DNA from: Salidesulfovibrio onnuriiensis
GTDB taxonomy: Bacteria > Desulfobacterota > Desulfovibrionia > Desulfovibrionales > Desulfovibrionaceae
Length of the DNA: 64,000 bases
Assembly (NCBI RefSeq): GCF_008001235.1
Contig: NZ_CP040751.1
Location: 2,339,001-2,403,000 of the forward strand
Direction of reading: 5' to 3'
Below, piece by piece: positions 16,987-24,794 of the stretch; position 1 is the first letter of the stretch; every line of letters begins with the position of its first letter. The notes below the pieces were generated by a model, which made no database searches, had not been told where the DNA came from, and worked only from the letters and a program-made list of their open reading frames with translations. A program made the translations under genes and the position numbers.

Positions 16987-18129
16987 ATGATGCCCAATCC
17001 ATTTCATACCCGCCAATCCCTGCCCGGCAACATCTACACCTATTTCCTTGCGGTGCTTTTGCTGCTGGCCCTGTATCTTTTCTACCAGATAATCGCCCCG
17101 TTCCTGCATACCATCCTCATCGCCATGGTCCTGGCCGTGATTTTTTCCCCGGTTTTCCTGCGGGCCATGGATCTGTGCAAGGGCAGGCGGAACCTGGCCG
17201 CCATGATGACTGTGGGGCTCATCGTGTTCGTGATCCTGCTGCCTCTGGCCTTCGTGTTGGTGGCTCTGGTGGAGCAGGGGGCGCAATCGCTGAAGGGCAT
17301 CAGCCAGTGGGTGAGCCAGAACGGGCTGGATAAGCTCCTGGATTCCCATCACATGAGCAAATATCTGGACTGGCTTGAGATCCAGTTGCCGTTCATCAAG
17401 GTGGACGACATCGACTTCCAGTCCAGGATCATTGCCTTTTCCCAGAGTTTCACCGAGACCCTGCTGGGCATGAGTACCATTTTTGTGCGCAACGCCACGG
17501 AATTTTTTCTCAAGTTTCTGCTCATGATCTTCATTCTGTTCTATTTTTTGCGCGACGGCATCGATATGGTTTCCTATCTTCGGTATTTGTCGCCGTTGCG
17601 GGAGGAACAGGAGGATTCCATCATCGACAGCTTCAACCGCGTGTCCAAGGGCGTGCTTATGGGCTGTCTGCTGGTGGCCATCCTCCAGGGGCTCGTGGGC
17701 GGCCTGGGCCTGGCCATGGTGGGGATCCCCGGCATTTTCTGGGGAGCCATGATGGCCTTTGCCGCACTGATTCCGGTGCTCGGCACCGGTCTGGTCTGGG
17801 TCCCCGCGGTCTGCTACCTGCTGCTGGTGGGTGACTGGAAGTCCGCCTTGTTCCTGGCCGGGTGGTGCGGCATCATCGTGGTGGGCATCGACACCTTCCT
17901 GCGCCCCTATTTCATGAAAGAGGCCGCCCGTGTCTCCACGTTCTACATTTTCATGGCCATTCTGGGCGGCGTGTATGCCTTCGGCATGCTTGGAATCCTG
18001 TATGGCCCCCTTATCCTGAGTTTCGGCATGGTCATGCTTCAGATTTATGGTGAAGAATATGCCGACATCCTGACCCCTGAAAACGGCGCGTGCAAAGAGG
18101 CTGCGTCCGATACCACCCCGGAGAAGTAA
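16987..18129 (+). CDS. AI-2E family (PerM/UPF0118) transporter
   Basis: 380 residues with about eight membrane segments and a central soluble region (about 100-160). The family signature near the C-terminal half is seen: GVLMGCLLVAILQGLVGG and ALIPVLGTGLVWVPAVCYLL. The family includes the AI-2 exporter TqsA and Na+/H+ antiporters, so the cargo is not certain. ATG 16987 has an AAGGAC site ten bases after the kinase stop. MltA follows two bases after the stop, so the three genes may be one operon. Confidence 0.85.
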   Translation: MMPNPFHTRQSLPGNIYTYFLAVLLLLALYLFYQIIAPFLHTILIAMVLAVIFSPVFLRAMDLCKGRRNLAAMMTVGLIVFVILLPLAFVLVALVEQGAQSLKGISQWVSQNGLDKLLDSHHMSKYLDWLEIQLPFIKVDDIDFQSRIIAFSQSFTETLLGMSTIFVRNATEFFLKFLLMIFILFYFLRDGIDMVSYLRYLSPLREEQEDSIIDSFNRVSKGVLMGCLLVAILQGLVGGLGLAMVGIPGIFWGAMMAFAALIPVLGTGLVWVPAVCYLLLVGDWKSALFLAGWCGIIVVGIDTFLRPYFMKEAARVSTFYIFMAILGGVYAFGMLGILYGPLILSFGMVMLQIYGEEYADILTPENGACKEAASDTTPEK

Positions 18130-18131
18130 GA

Positions 18132-19358
18132 GTGCGTTCCTGGTTCCTGGCCGCAGCAGTGGCGGTCCTTTTGGCTATTGTCCTGTTTTTTCATTTTGTC
18201 CTGTTTCCGCCCAAGCCCAAAGCTCCTGAAGTGGTGGAACCCAGTTTCCTGTCGGTTCCCGCCGGGGAGGCCGAGCAGATCATCTATTCCCTGTCGCCCT
18301 TTGTGCAGGGATATTCCACCTGGACGGCCTTTCAGCCAGCACTGGAAAAGAGTCTGGCCTATGCCGAGGTCAAGAATCCCGCGAGCGTGGCCGTCGACCG
18401 GCCGGGTTTAACCATGACCTGGGGCGAGCTGGCCGAAGGCATTCGGGAGATGATCGATCTGCTGCCGCTGCTGGACAAGGAACCGGCCCTGATGGCCGAA
18501 CGTTTCCGCCTGTTTCGCTTTGCACCGCAGACCCTCATGACCGGGTATTACGAACCCTGGCTGGAAGCCTCTCCTGTGCGCACCGAGGAGTTCAAGTATC
18601 CCCTCTATGGCCTGCCCGCCGATCACAAGATGGTTGATCTGGGCCAGTTCCATCCCCGCTGGAAAGGGCAGCAGCTTGTCTACCGCATGACCGAGGACGG
18701 CATTGTGCCGTACTATGACCGGAAGGCCATCGACGGGCAGGGCGCACTCGATGGCAAGGGGAACGAATTGGGCTGGGCGCGGGACCTGGTGGATGTCTTC
18801 ATGCTACAGGTGCAGGGCTCGGGACGGCTGGTCATGCCCGACGGCTCGGTGCGGCATATTCTTTATGCCGGGAAGAACGGTCATCCCTATGTGTCCGTCG
18901 GCAAGGTGCTCATCGACCAAGGACTTGTTCCCCGGGAAGAGATGAGCATGAAGCGCATCAAGCGGTTTTTTGAGGAGAATCCGGACAAGTGCCGGGAAAT
19001 GCTTTTCCGTAATCCCAGCTATGTCTTTTTCCGGCTGCATGACGAGGGACCTTTCGGCAGCATCGGCAAGGTGCTGACCCCCATGGTCAGCGTGGCCGTG
19101 GACCGCAACTACGTGCCGCTGGGCTCGCTCATGCTGCTTGATAGCGTCATTCCCCGCGTTGGAGGCGGCGGCGAGAAGGAGTTTCGCTCCCTGGTCACGG
19201 CCCAGGATACGGGCGGGGCCATCAAGAACACCCGTTGCGACCTGTTCTGCGGCACGGGCACTGACGCCGAGTATCTGGCCGGTCATTTGCAGCACAACGC
19301 CACCCTGTACATGCTGGTGAGCAAGAGGGCCGTGCCAGAGGATGCCGATCAGCAATAA
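18132..19358 (+). CDS. mltA: Membrane-bound lytic murein transglycosylase A (MltA)
   Basis: 408 residues from GTG 18132, eight bases after GGAG; a longer frame would overlap the transporter. One N-terminal membrane anchor (about residues 4-24) is not followed by a lipobox, unlike E. coli MltA. The MltA domain shows LMTGYYEPWLEAS, ELGWARDLVDVFMLQVQGSG and the 3D-domain catalytic segment TAQDTGGAIKNTRCDLF with the catalytic Asp. It cleaves peptidoglycan glycan strands in the periplasm. Confidence 0.9.
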   Translation: MRSWFLAAAVAVLLAIVLFFHFVLFPPKPKAPEVVEPSFLSVPAGEAEQIIYSLSPFVQGYSTWTAFQPALEKSLAYAEVKNPASVAVDRPGLTMTWGELAEGIREMIDLLPLLDKEPALMAERFRLFRFAPQTLMTGYYEPWLEASPVRTEEFKYPLYGLPADHKMVDLGQFHPRWKGQQLVYRMTEDGIVPYYDRKAIDGQGALDGKGNELGWARDLVDVFMLQVQGSGRLVMPDGSVRHILYAGKNGHPYVSVGKVLIDQGLVPREEMSMKRIKRFFEENPDKCREMLFRNPSYVFFRLHDEGPFGSIGKVLTPMVSVAVDRNYVPLGSLMLLDSVIPRVGGGGEKEFRSLVTAQDTGGAIKNTRCDLFCGTGTDAEYLAGHLQHNATLYMLVSKRAVPEDADQQ

Positions 19359-19523
19359 ATTGTGATTATTGAGTTTTTGTCGGACGTATTACCGTGTCTG
19401 ATAGAAGTGTCGCATATGGAATTGCGCCAAACATTTGCTTGAACCAAAGGTTTGTTTTCGCTATGGAGCTTCTCATTATGAGGGAATAATTGGCGACTCT
19501 TATAACCATTGGGAGCAGATTTC

Positions 19524-19910
19524 ATGGCGAGATACGTGGATGTTTTCACCGAGGCGAAGTTGTCGGAGATGTTTCCGGCCAGCAGGAGCAATGACTTTTT
19601 CGAGGCTTTGTTCGGTGATGCGGAAGAAGGGAGCTACGACATTCAATTGGCCTTTGCCGGAGCCGAAGGCAGCACGCTCAATTTCGAGTTCAATCTCAAC
19701 CAGCGTCCGGGAAAGTGTCTGGTCTGCAGCCTGACCTACGGGTTGCCGCAGGTCTTTTCCCGCCACCCCATCATTAATGTGCAGGGCCTGGCCGAACAGA
19801 TTGCCCATGTGGCGGGCAACACCGGCGGCGATGTGATCTGGAAGCTCGGCATCACCAATGAACGCAGCCACGCTCAGCATTATATCCCGTTGACCATAGA
19901 ACTGGGATAA
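19524..19910 (+). CDS. Conserved hypothetical protein, 128 residues
   Basis: Start ATG 19524 with a gggag site; a Met five codons earlier is less likely. The protein is soluble, mixed alpha/beta, with no known motif. I do not recognise the family; the codon pattern and the strong terminator after it indicate a real gene. It sits alone between MltA and a convergent solute-binding protein. Confidence 0.75.
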   Translation: MARYVDVFTEAKLSEMFPASRSNDFFEALFGDAEEGSYDIQLAFAGAEGSTLNFEFNLNQRPGKCLVCSLTYGLPQVFSRHPIINVQGLAEQIAHVAGNTGGDVIWKLGITNERSHAQHYIPLTIELG

Positions 19911-19930
19911 TCTTTCAGGAAATCAAAACG

Positions 19931-19960
19931 AAAAGCCCGCTTCGGTCGAAGCGGGCTTTT
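19931..19960. terminator. Bidirectional terminator between convergent genes
   Basis: Perfect 13-bp stem (aaaagcccgcttc and its complement) with a four-base loop and T/A tracts on both sides. It serves the gene ending at 19910 (plus); the minus gene ends at 19964. Confidence 0.88.
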
Positions 19961-19963
19961 TTG

Positions 19964-20869
19964 TCAGCTTGTTTTTTTTCTTCGCTCCATCCACGCCCAT
20001 ATGCAGGCTGCCAGGACAAAGGCAGTCAGCACCACGATGGCCGTCTTCAGGTAGGCAATGGTGGAATTGCTGTCCGGTTGCCCGTAGCGGCCAAACCATT
20101 TGTCGTAGATTTGGCGATATTCGCCGGTTTGTCGGATGATGGCCAGCCCCTCGTTCAGCTTGGCCAGCAGTTGCACGTGCCCCTCCGGGACGGCAAAGCA
20201 GTAGTCCCGGGGCTCCAAGGGGGCTCCCACGGTTGTGATGTTGTCCAGTCCGTATTTCTGGGCATTGTAGAGACCCTGCAGCGTTGCCAGGAGGGCTGCG
20301 TCGTACTTGCCGCCCGCCAGGAGGCGGAGCGCCTCATCCTGGTTTACCACTTCGATGATGGACGAACCGGTCAGTTCCCGTTTTGCGAAGTCGTCCATGA
20401 TGTCGGCGGATTGAACTATGACGGATTTGCCCACAAGGTCCTTGAGGTTTTTTATCGGCGAGCCTTTCCGGGTGAAGATACTGTGGTGCACCACGATGTG
20501 ATTGGTGGAGAAATCCACTTTTTCGTCCCGTTCCTGAGAATAGTACATGCCTGTGAGGGCATCGATCTCGCCGTGTTCCAGCTGCTTGCGAACCGTACTC
20601 CAGGGACCCAGGGAAATGTCGACATCCAGACCCATGACCCGGGCCACGGCCTTCATTATATCGACGTTGAATCCTGTGGGTTGGCCGTCCTTTATGAATT
20701 CATAGGGCGGGTAGTCGTGGTCCCCTCGAATCTTGAGGGGGGCGGACTGCGCCGAAAGAGGGCATGACAGCAGGATCGCCAGACACAGGACAGCCAGGAA
20801 CGCCCATGAGACGAGGGCGGTGTTGAAGGCCTCCTGCAGGGAAACGCTTTGGTTCGGTTCGGGCATCAT
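19964..20869 (-). CDS. Orphan periplasmic solute-binding protein with C-terminal membrane anchor
   Basis: 301 residues from ATG 20869; an upstream ATG at 20905 has no ribosome site. A signal or anchor helix at about residues 20-40 is followed by an SBP_bac_3 domain (YPPYEFIKDGQPTGFNVDIM, later GEYRQIYDKWFGRYGQ). Then comes a second membrane helix (about 276-293) and the short basic tail WMERRKKTS. This is the layout of the sensor half of an SBP-type histidine kinase or diguanylate cyclase, but the gene stops right after the membrane segment. It may be a truncated sensor or may work with a separate partner. Confidence 0.8.
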   Translation of the reverse strand: MMPEPNQSVSLQEAFNTALVSWAFLAVLCLAILLSCPLSAQSAPLKIRGDHDYPPYEFIKDGQPTGFNVDIMKAVARVMGLDVDISLGPWSTVRKQLEHGEIDALTGMYYSQERDEKVDFSTNHIVVHHSIFTRKGSPIKNLKDLVGKSVIVQSADIMDDFAKRELTGSSIIEVVNQDEALRLLAGGKYDAALLATLQGLYNAQKYGLDNITTVGAPLEPRDYCFAVPEGHVQLLAKLNEGLAIIRQTGEYRQIYDKWFGRYGQPDSNSTIAYLKTAIVVLTAFVLAACIWAWMERRKKTS

Positions 20870-20937
20870 TGTTATCCCATACGTGGTTTCGTGGTCATTA
20901 ACCATGATAATGAGGGCGGGTGGCGAAAATGAAGAAG

Positions 20938-20967
20938 GCCCGCCTTGGTATGAGGCGGGCTTTTTTT
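20938..20967 (+). terminator. Strong plus-strand terminator without a plus-strand gene
   Basis: GCCCGCC/GGCGGGC stem with nine-base loop and seven Ts on the plus strand. The gene to the left (19964-20869) is on the minus strand. The minus-strand tail (CTTCTTCATTTT) is weakly T-rich, so it may also end the unit coming from 21167. Confidence 0.6.
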
Positions 20968-21038
20968 CGGCACACGTTTGGAGGAGCTGATGCGTGCCCG
21001 GGTGAGGGTGAGAGAATGCTTCTAGCGCAATTCGGATT

Positions 21039-21083
21039 GGGACTCCGTCCTCGGAGGCACATGATGAGGACGGACGGAGTCCC
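21039..21083. repeat. Imperfect inverted repeat in the 20870-21166 gap
   Basis: gggactccgtcctc (21039-21052) pairs with gaggacggacggagtccc (21066-21083) with a four-base bulge. It is 84 bases after the lyase stop at 21167 (minus direction) and could be a terminator or mRNA-stabilising hairpin. No gene was found in the gap. Confidence 0.5.
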
Positions 21084-21166
21084 GCCCGCGAGGATGGTGA
21101 TGGCCCTGTATCCGTTATCCCTGTTGCTGGGCCGGCCTCCCGGGCTCCGACATTACTGCGTGCGGA

Positions 21167-22336
21167 TTATCTCAGCAGGCCGAGGCAGCTTTCGATGCGT
21201 TGGTCCTTCTGGTAGATGCTGCAGTAGGAGTACCCGATGCCTTCGACGGCTGTCGGCGAGCCGTTGGCAATTTCAATGATCTTTTCGAACAGGGCTTCGC
21301 CCACCTGCTGGCTGGTTGCTTCGCCGCGCATGATGGCGCGTGCGTCAATGTCCTGGTCCTCGGTGAAGAGATCCGCATTGCCGCTGACCCTGATGACCGG
21401 GATGATTTCGTTGTTGAATCCGGAACCTCCGCTGGTCCAGACAATGCACTGGGCGCCCATGGCCGCGAAATTGATGGCCGAAGCCCCGCAGAGGTGAGTG
21501 ACTTCCGCCAGATGCAGGCCGGGCTTTTCCGGGGTCTCGATTCCGTGGCGGCTGGCTTCCAGCACGCCCTGCACCGGGTGGGTGCCGAACTTGTGCAGCG
21601 CACCCAGGGTTTTTTCCTCGATGGTGGTCAGGCCGCCCACGCTGTTGCCCACGCTCATGATTTCCACGTCCGCGCCCGGGATGCTCCAGCGCCTTTCCTC
21701 GGCCTTCATGATACGGTCCAGCTTTTCGCGGATTTCGGGGGTGGCGCAGCGTTCCAGCAGATATTTTTCACCGCCGATGAATTCGATGACCTCGCCGCCG
21801 ATGACTGTTCCGCCCATATCAATGAGCTTGTCCACGGCCACGCCAACGGTGGGGTTGGAGGCAAGGCCCGACGAGGCGTCGGAGCCGCCGCACTTGACGC
21901 CCACGGTGAGCTTGGAAAGCGGGGCGTCTATGCGTTCGCAGGCCGCTGCGAATTCGGCGACCTTGGCGGCCAGTTCCCTGCCGTGTTCCACGGCCTTGCG
22001 GGTACCGCCCTGGGATATGGCCCGCAGGGAATAGGCCGGTTTACCGGTTTCCCGTATGGGGGCGGCCACCAGCTCCGGATCAATGCTGCCGCAGCCCATG
22101 GCCACCACAACCGCGCCAGCCACGTTGGGGTTCTTGCCCACGCCGACGATGTTGTGGAGCAGTTCCTCGTTGCCCGCCATCATGCAGGTGACGAAGTTGG
22201 TGACGACCACCGCGTCGTCAAAGTCCTGCGCAATGGCGCGGCAGATGCCGTCGGCACATTCGTCCACAGCGACGATGAGTATCTTGTTGCGGATTCCGAC
22301 CTTGCCGTCGGGACGCAGGTATCCGGAAAAAGTCAT
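21167..22336 (-). CDS. UxaA-family hydrolyase large subunit (altronate dehydratase / sulfolactate sulfo-lyase SuyB-like)
   Basis: 389 residues, starting with GYLRPDGKVGIRNKI, the family's N-terminal signature. VVVAMGCGSIDP, VGVKCGGSDASSGLASNP and IVWTSGGSGFNNEIIPVIR follow, including conserved Cys residues of this metal-dependent lyase family. The start overlaps the end of the small-subunit gene region, with a two-base gap and an AAGGAG site in its 3' end. Split large and small subunits match SuyAB or split altronate/galactarate dehydratases. The actual substrate is unknown; the BCCT transporter upstream suggests a zwitterionic or organic osmolyte-type compound rather than a sugar acid. Confidence 0.8.
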   Translation of the reverse strand: MTFSGYLRPDGKVGIRNKILIVAVDECADGICRAIAQDFDDAVVVTNFVTCMMAGNEELLHNIVGVGKNPNVAGAVVVAMGCGSIDPELVAAPIRETGKPAYSLRAISQGGTRKAVEHGRELAAKVAEFAAACERIDAPLSKLTVGVKCGGSDASSGLASNPTVGVAVDKLIDMGGTVIGGEVIEFIGGEKYLLERCATPEIREKLDRIMKAEERRWSIPGADVEIMSVGNSVGGLTTIEEKTLGALHKFGTHPVQGVLEASRHGIETPEKPGLHLAEVTHLCGASAINFAAMGAQCIVWTSGGSGFNNEIIPVIRVSGNADLFTEDQDIDARAIMRGEATSQQVGEALFEKIIEIANGSPTAVEGIGYSYCSIYQKDQRIESCLGLLR

Positions 22337-22338
22337 TG

Positions 22339-22677
22339 TTATGCTCCTTGTGTGTAATCCATCTGACGGAGAATCTCCGTGATGATGTGGGGCGGGATGT
22401 CGATGCGGTCGCTCTTCACGTTGTGCACGTGTACAAAGTGCCCCTGGGGGATGGCCTTGGTCAGCGTGCCGCAGTCGTTGCCGTACTTGATGAGCGGTGC
22501 CCCGGCTTCCAGGTCCTTGAGGGCGAACTTATTTCCCGCGGGAATGTCTTCACGCACCGTGATGCTCGGCAGCGTGTTGCCCTTTTTATCCATGAGTGTG
22601 ACCACCACGCCCTGTTCCAGTGCTTCGAGGGCGGTTGCCACGTTGTCGTTTTCGGTCATGACGATTGCTTTCGGCAT
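22339..22677 (-). CDS. UxaA-family small subunit, SAF domain (SuyA-like)
   Basis: 112 residues from ATG 22677 with an AAGGGA site. The SAF-type fold is seen as DIPAGNKFALKDLEAGAPLI, then QGHFVHVHNVKSD, the GxxVHxHNV motif of the family. It partners the large subunit encoded two bases downstream to form a two-component hydrolyase or sulfo-lyase. It is slightly longer than the common 90-100 residues. Confidence 0.82.
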   Translation of the reverse strand: MPKAIVMTENDNVATALEALEQGVVVTLMDKKGNTLPSITVREDIPAGNKFALKDLEAGAPLIKYGNDCGTLTKAIPQGHFVHVHNVKSDRIDIPPHIITEILRQMDYTQGA

Positions 22678-22768
22678 GTTTGTTCCCTTGTTTGTTTCGC
22701 CTCCCGGCTGCGGCAGACGCTGCCGGGAGGCGTAATGGTTGAACCACGAGGAGGGTTGAGGTCCGGGC

Positions 22769-24325
22769 CTACTTTTCGCGCGCTTCGGCGGCAATGGTTT
22801 CGGCGCTCTTGAGCCCGTAGTCCTGCTTCATCCATTTGATCCAGCCGTAGACCATGTATCCGACGATGAAGGTCAGCGGCACGGAGGTGACGATTGCGCA
22901 GGTCTTGATGGTGTTCAGCGGTGCGTTGATGAACATCATGGCCAGGGGCACGGCTGCCAGCAGCAGGCACCAGAACAGGCGATGCATGGGGGACGGGTCT
23001 TCACCCGCCTTGAGCCCTGGCGTGACCGTGGCGGACATGGTGTAGGCCGCGGAATCCAGGGTGGTGGCCAGGAAGAGCACGGAGATGACCGCGAACAGAA
23101 TGATGAAGAACCAGCCCATGGGCAGGGTGTTCATGATCTGGACGATGGCCTGGTTGCCCTGGCCGGAGCCCACGAGGCCGGCGACGTCCACTGCCTTGGT
23201 GATGTTGGCGTTCTGGGAGAAGTTGCCGATGATGCCGAAGAAGAAGAAACAGCCGGCGCTGCCGCTGAGCAGGGTGTTCATGATCACGGCGCGGATGGTG
23301 CGGCCCTTGGAGACCTTGGTGATGAACAGGCCCACGAACGGGGTGTAGGTGATCCAGTAGAGCCAGTAGAAGATGGTCCAGCCTTCGGGGAATCCACCGT
23401 TGTTGACCGGGTCGGTCCACAGGCTCATCCTCACGTAGTTCTGGAACATGGTGCCCAGACCGTTGACCGTGGATTTGGTGATGTACAGGGTCGGCCCGAG
23501 CAGGAACACGGCCAGACAGAAGGCGATGGCAAAGTAGGTGTTCATGGAACTGATGCGGGCCATGCCCTTGGAGATTCCCACGTAGGAACTCAGGGAGAAC
23601 ACTGCGGAGATGGCAATGATGATGCCCAGATTCACCTGGAAGGACGGAGTGATGCCGATGACGTGGCACAGGATTTCGGCCACCATGGGTACGGAGACGC
23701 CCAGGGTAATGGACAGGCCGCCAAAGCAGGTGAAGATGAAGATGGTGTCGATGGCGCGGCAGGTTGCCTTCCAGACCGGGGTCATTTTTTTTCCCCCGCG
23801 GATGGCGGTACACACGGCGGAGAGGCTCAGCCCGGCGTTCTTACGCACGTGGAAGTGGTAGGCCACGGGCAGGGCGGCGATGCAGTAGGTGGCCCAGGCG
23901 CTGATGCCCCAGTGGAACAGGTTGTAGGCGGTGCCGATCTCATAAGCACCCGCAGTGCCGGTATGGAATCCCAGGGGCGGGGCGTTGAAATAGTATGCCC
24001 ATTCGCAGAATGCCCAGTAAACGGTTGCCGATCCCAGGCCCGCACAGATCATCATGGAGACCCAGCTGAAGGTGGAATATTCGGGCTGCCCTTCGCCAAG
24101 CTTGATGGAGCCGTACTTGCTGAAGCCCAGCACCGTCAGGAACAGCACCGAGGCGAATACCGCCACCAGAACCGGGGCCCCGAAGATCATGGTGAAAAGG
24201 TTGAACAGATAGTTTGCCGCATCCTTGCCTGCCTCGGGGTACATGGTCAGGCCCAGAACAATGGCCGCCACCACGGCGAGGCTGGTCAGGATGAGAAACA
24301 TATCCAGCTTTTTGGTTTGCAACAT
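22769..24325 (-). CDS. BCCT family transporter
   Basis: 518 residues with twelve predicted membrane segments. The BCCT signature region is present (WTIFYWLYWITYTPFVGLFI, then SKGRTIRAVI), with the Trp/Tyr-rich substrate site typical of betaine/carnitine/choline transporters. The cytoplasmic C-terminal tail is short. It starts with ATG 24325 after AAGGGGA. It is the first gene of the sigma-54-controlled unit with the lyase subunits and presumably imports their substrate. The leader from the promoter is about 235 nt. Confidence 0.9.
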   Translation of the reverse strand: MLQTKKLDMFLILTSLAVVAAIVLGLTMYPEAGKDAANYLFNLFTMIFGAPVLVAVFASVLFLTVLGFSKYGSIKLGEGQPEYSTFSWVSMMICAGLGSATVYWAFCEWAYYFNAPPLGFHTGTAGAYEIGTAYNLFHWGISAWATYCIAALPVAYHFHVRKNAGLSLSAVCTAIRGGKKMTPVWKATCRAIDTIFIFTCFGGLSITLGVSVPMVAEILCHVIGITPSFQVNLGIIIAISAVFSLSSYVGISKGMARISSMNTYFAIAFCLAVFLLGPTLYITKSTVNGLGTMFQNYVRMSLWTDPVNNGGFPEGWTIFYWLYWITYTPFVGLFITKVSKGRTIRAVIMNTLLSGSAGCFFFFGIIGNFSQNANITKAVDVAGLVGSGQGNQAIVQIMNTLPMGWFFIILFAVISVLFLATTLDSAAYTMSATVTPGLKAGEDPSPMHRLFWCLLLAAVPLAMMFINAPLNTIKTCAIVTSVPLTFIVGYMVYGWIKWMKQDYGLKSAETIAAEAREK

Positions 24326-24572
24326 TGGTTTTCCCCTTACGCTTGTTGTTGGTATGAAATGCGTTCGGCGTTGTTCAGGCGTCTCAAGTCATGGGTGCCT
24401 GGTCCAACCGTGTCATACCTCCGGATTTTGAGACGCGGGCTTCCGTCACAGCCGGAACGGGGCCCATCCTTCCTGCGTATTCCTGTTGAGGTATAGGCAG
24501 TTTTTTTCTCCATCAGCGGTTTGCATGACACTTTCCTGTTGCTGCGCGACAGCACGCAGTCGTTCGCAATAT

Positions 24573-24588
24573 GGCAAGGGGTGTGCCA
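24573..24588 (-). promoter_or_regulatory. Sigma-54 promoter of the BCCT-lyase operon
   Basis: Minus strand TGGCAC-ACCCC-TTGCC with exact GG-N10-GC spacing. It lies about 250 bases upstream of the BCCT start and downstream of the sigma-54 activator gene, fitting control by that activator. Confidence 0.78.
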
Positions 24589-24673
24589 AGAAAACTTTGT
24601 TTTCCTAATATGCTGTTATTGCATGAGAAATAAGTTTATAATGAATCTTTCTGGTAGTGAGGCGAAGGCTTTT

Positions 24674-24691
24674 TGAGTCGAGAACGATTCA
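24674..24691. promoter_or_regulatory. Candidate activator half-palindrome
   Basis: TGAGTCG-AGAA-CGATTCA, arms of seven with one mismatch. It shares TGAGTCG with the larger palindrome at 24733 and lies about 90 bases upstream of the -24 element. Confidence 0.45.
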
Positions 24692-24732
24692 CTTGTGGAG
24701 GGATCTTTTGAAATCAAAGGCATTACAAAGAA

Positions 24733-24768
24733 TGAGTCGGAAACAACTCGCGAGTTGGTTCCGACTCA
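24733..24768. promoter_or_regulatory. 36-bp palindrome, candidate upstream activator site
   Basis: An almost perfect 36-base palindrome (tgagtcggaaacaactcg and its complement, one mismatched pair) centred about 163 bases upstream of the -24 element. It may be the enhancer bound by the sigma-54 activator. Because it is 27 bases after the activator's stop it could also be that gene's terminator hairpin, though no T-run follows (attctttg). Confidence 0.5.
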
Positions 24769-24794
24769 AGTGGTTTGATTGTTTTTGAAAACAG

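Noticed and set aside
24337..24555. 72-codon frame in the BCCT leader
   Set aside because: No ribosome site; composition is not coding-like. A leader peptide cannot be excluded but is not supported.
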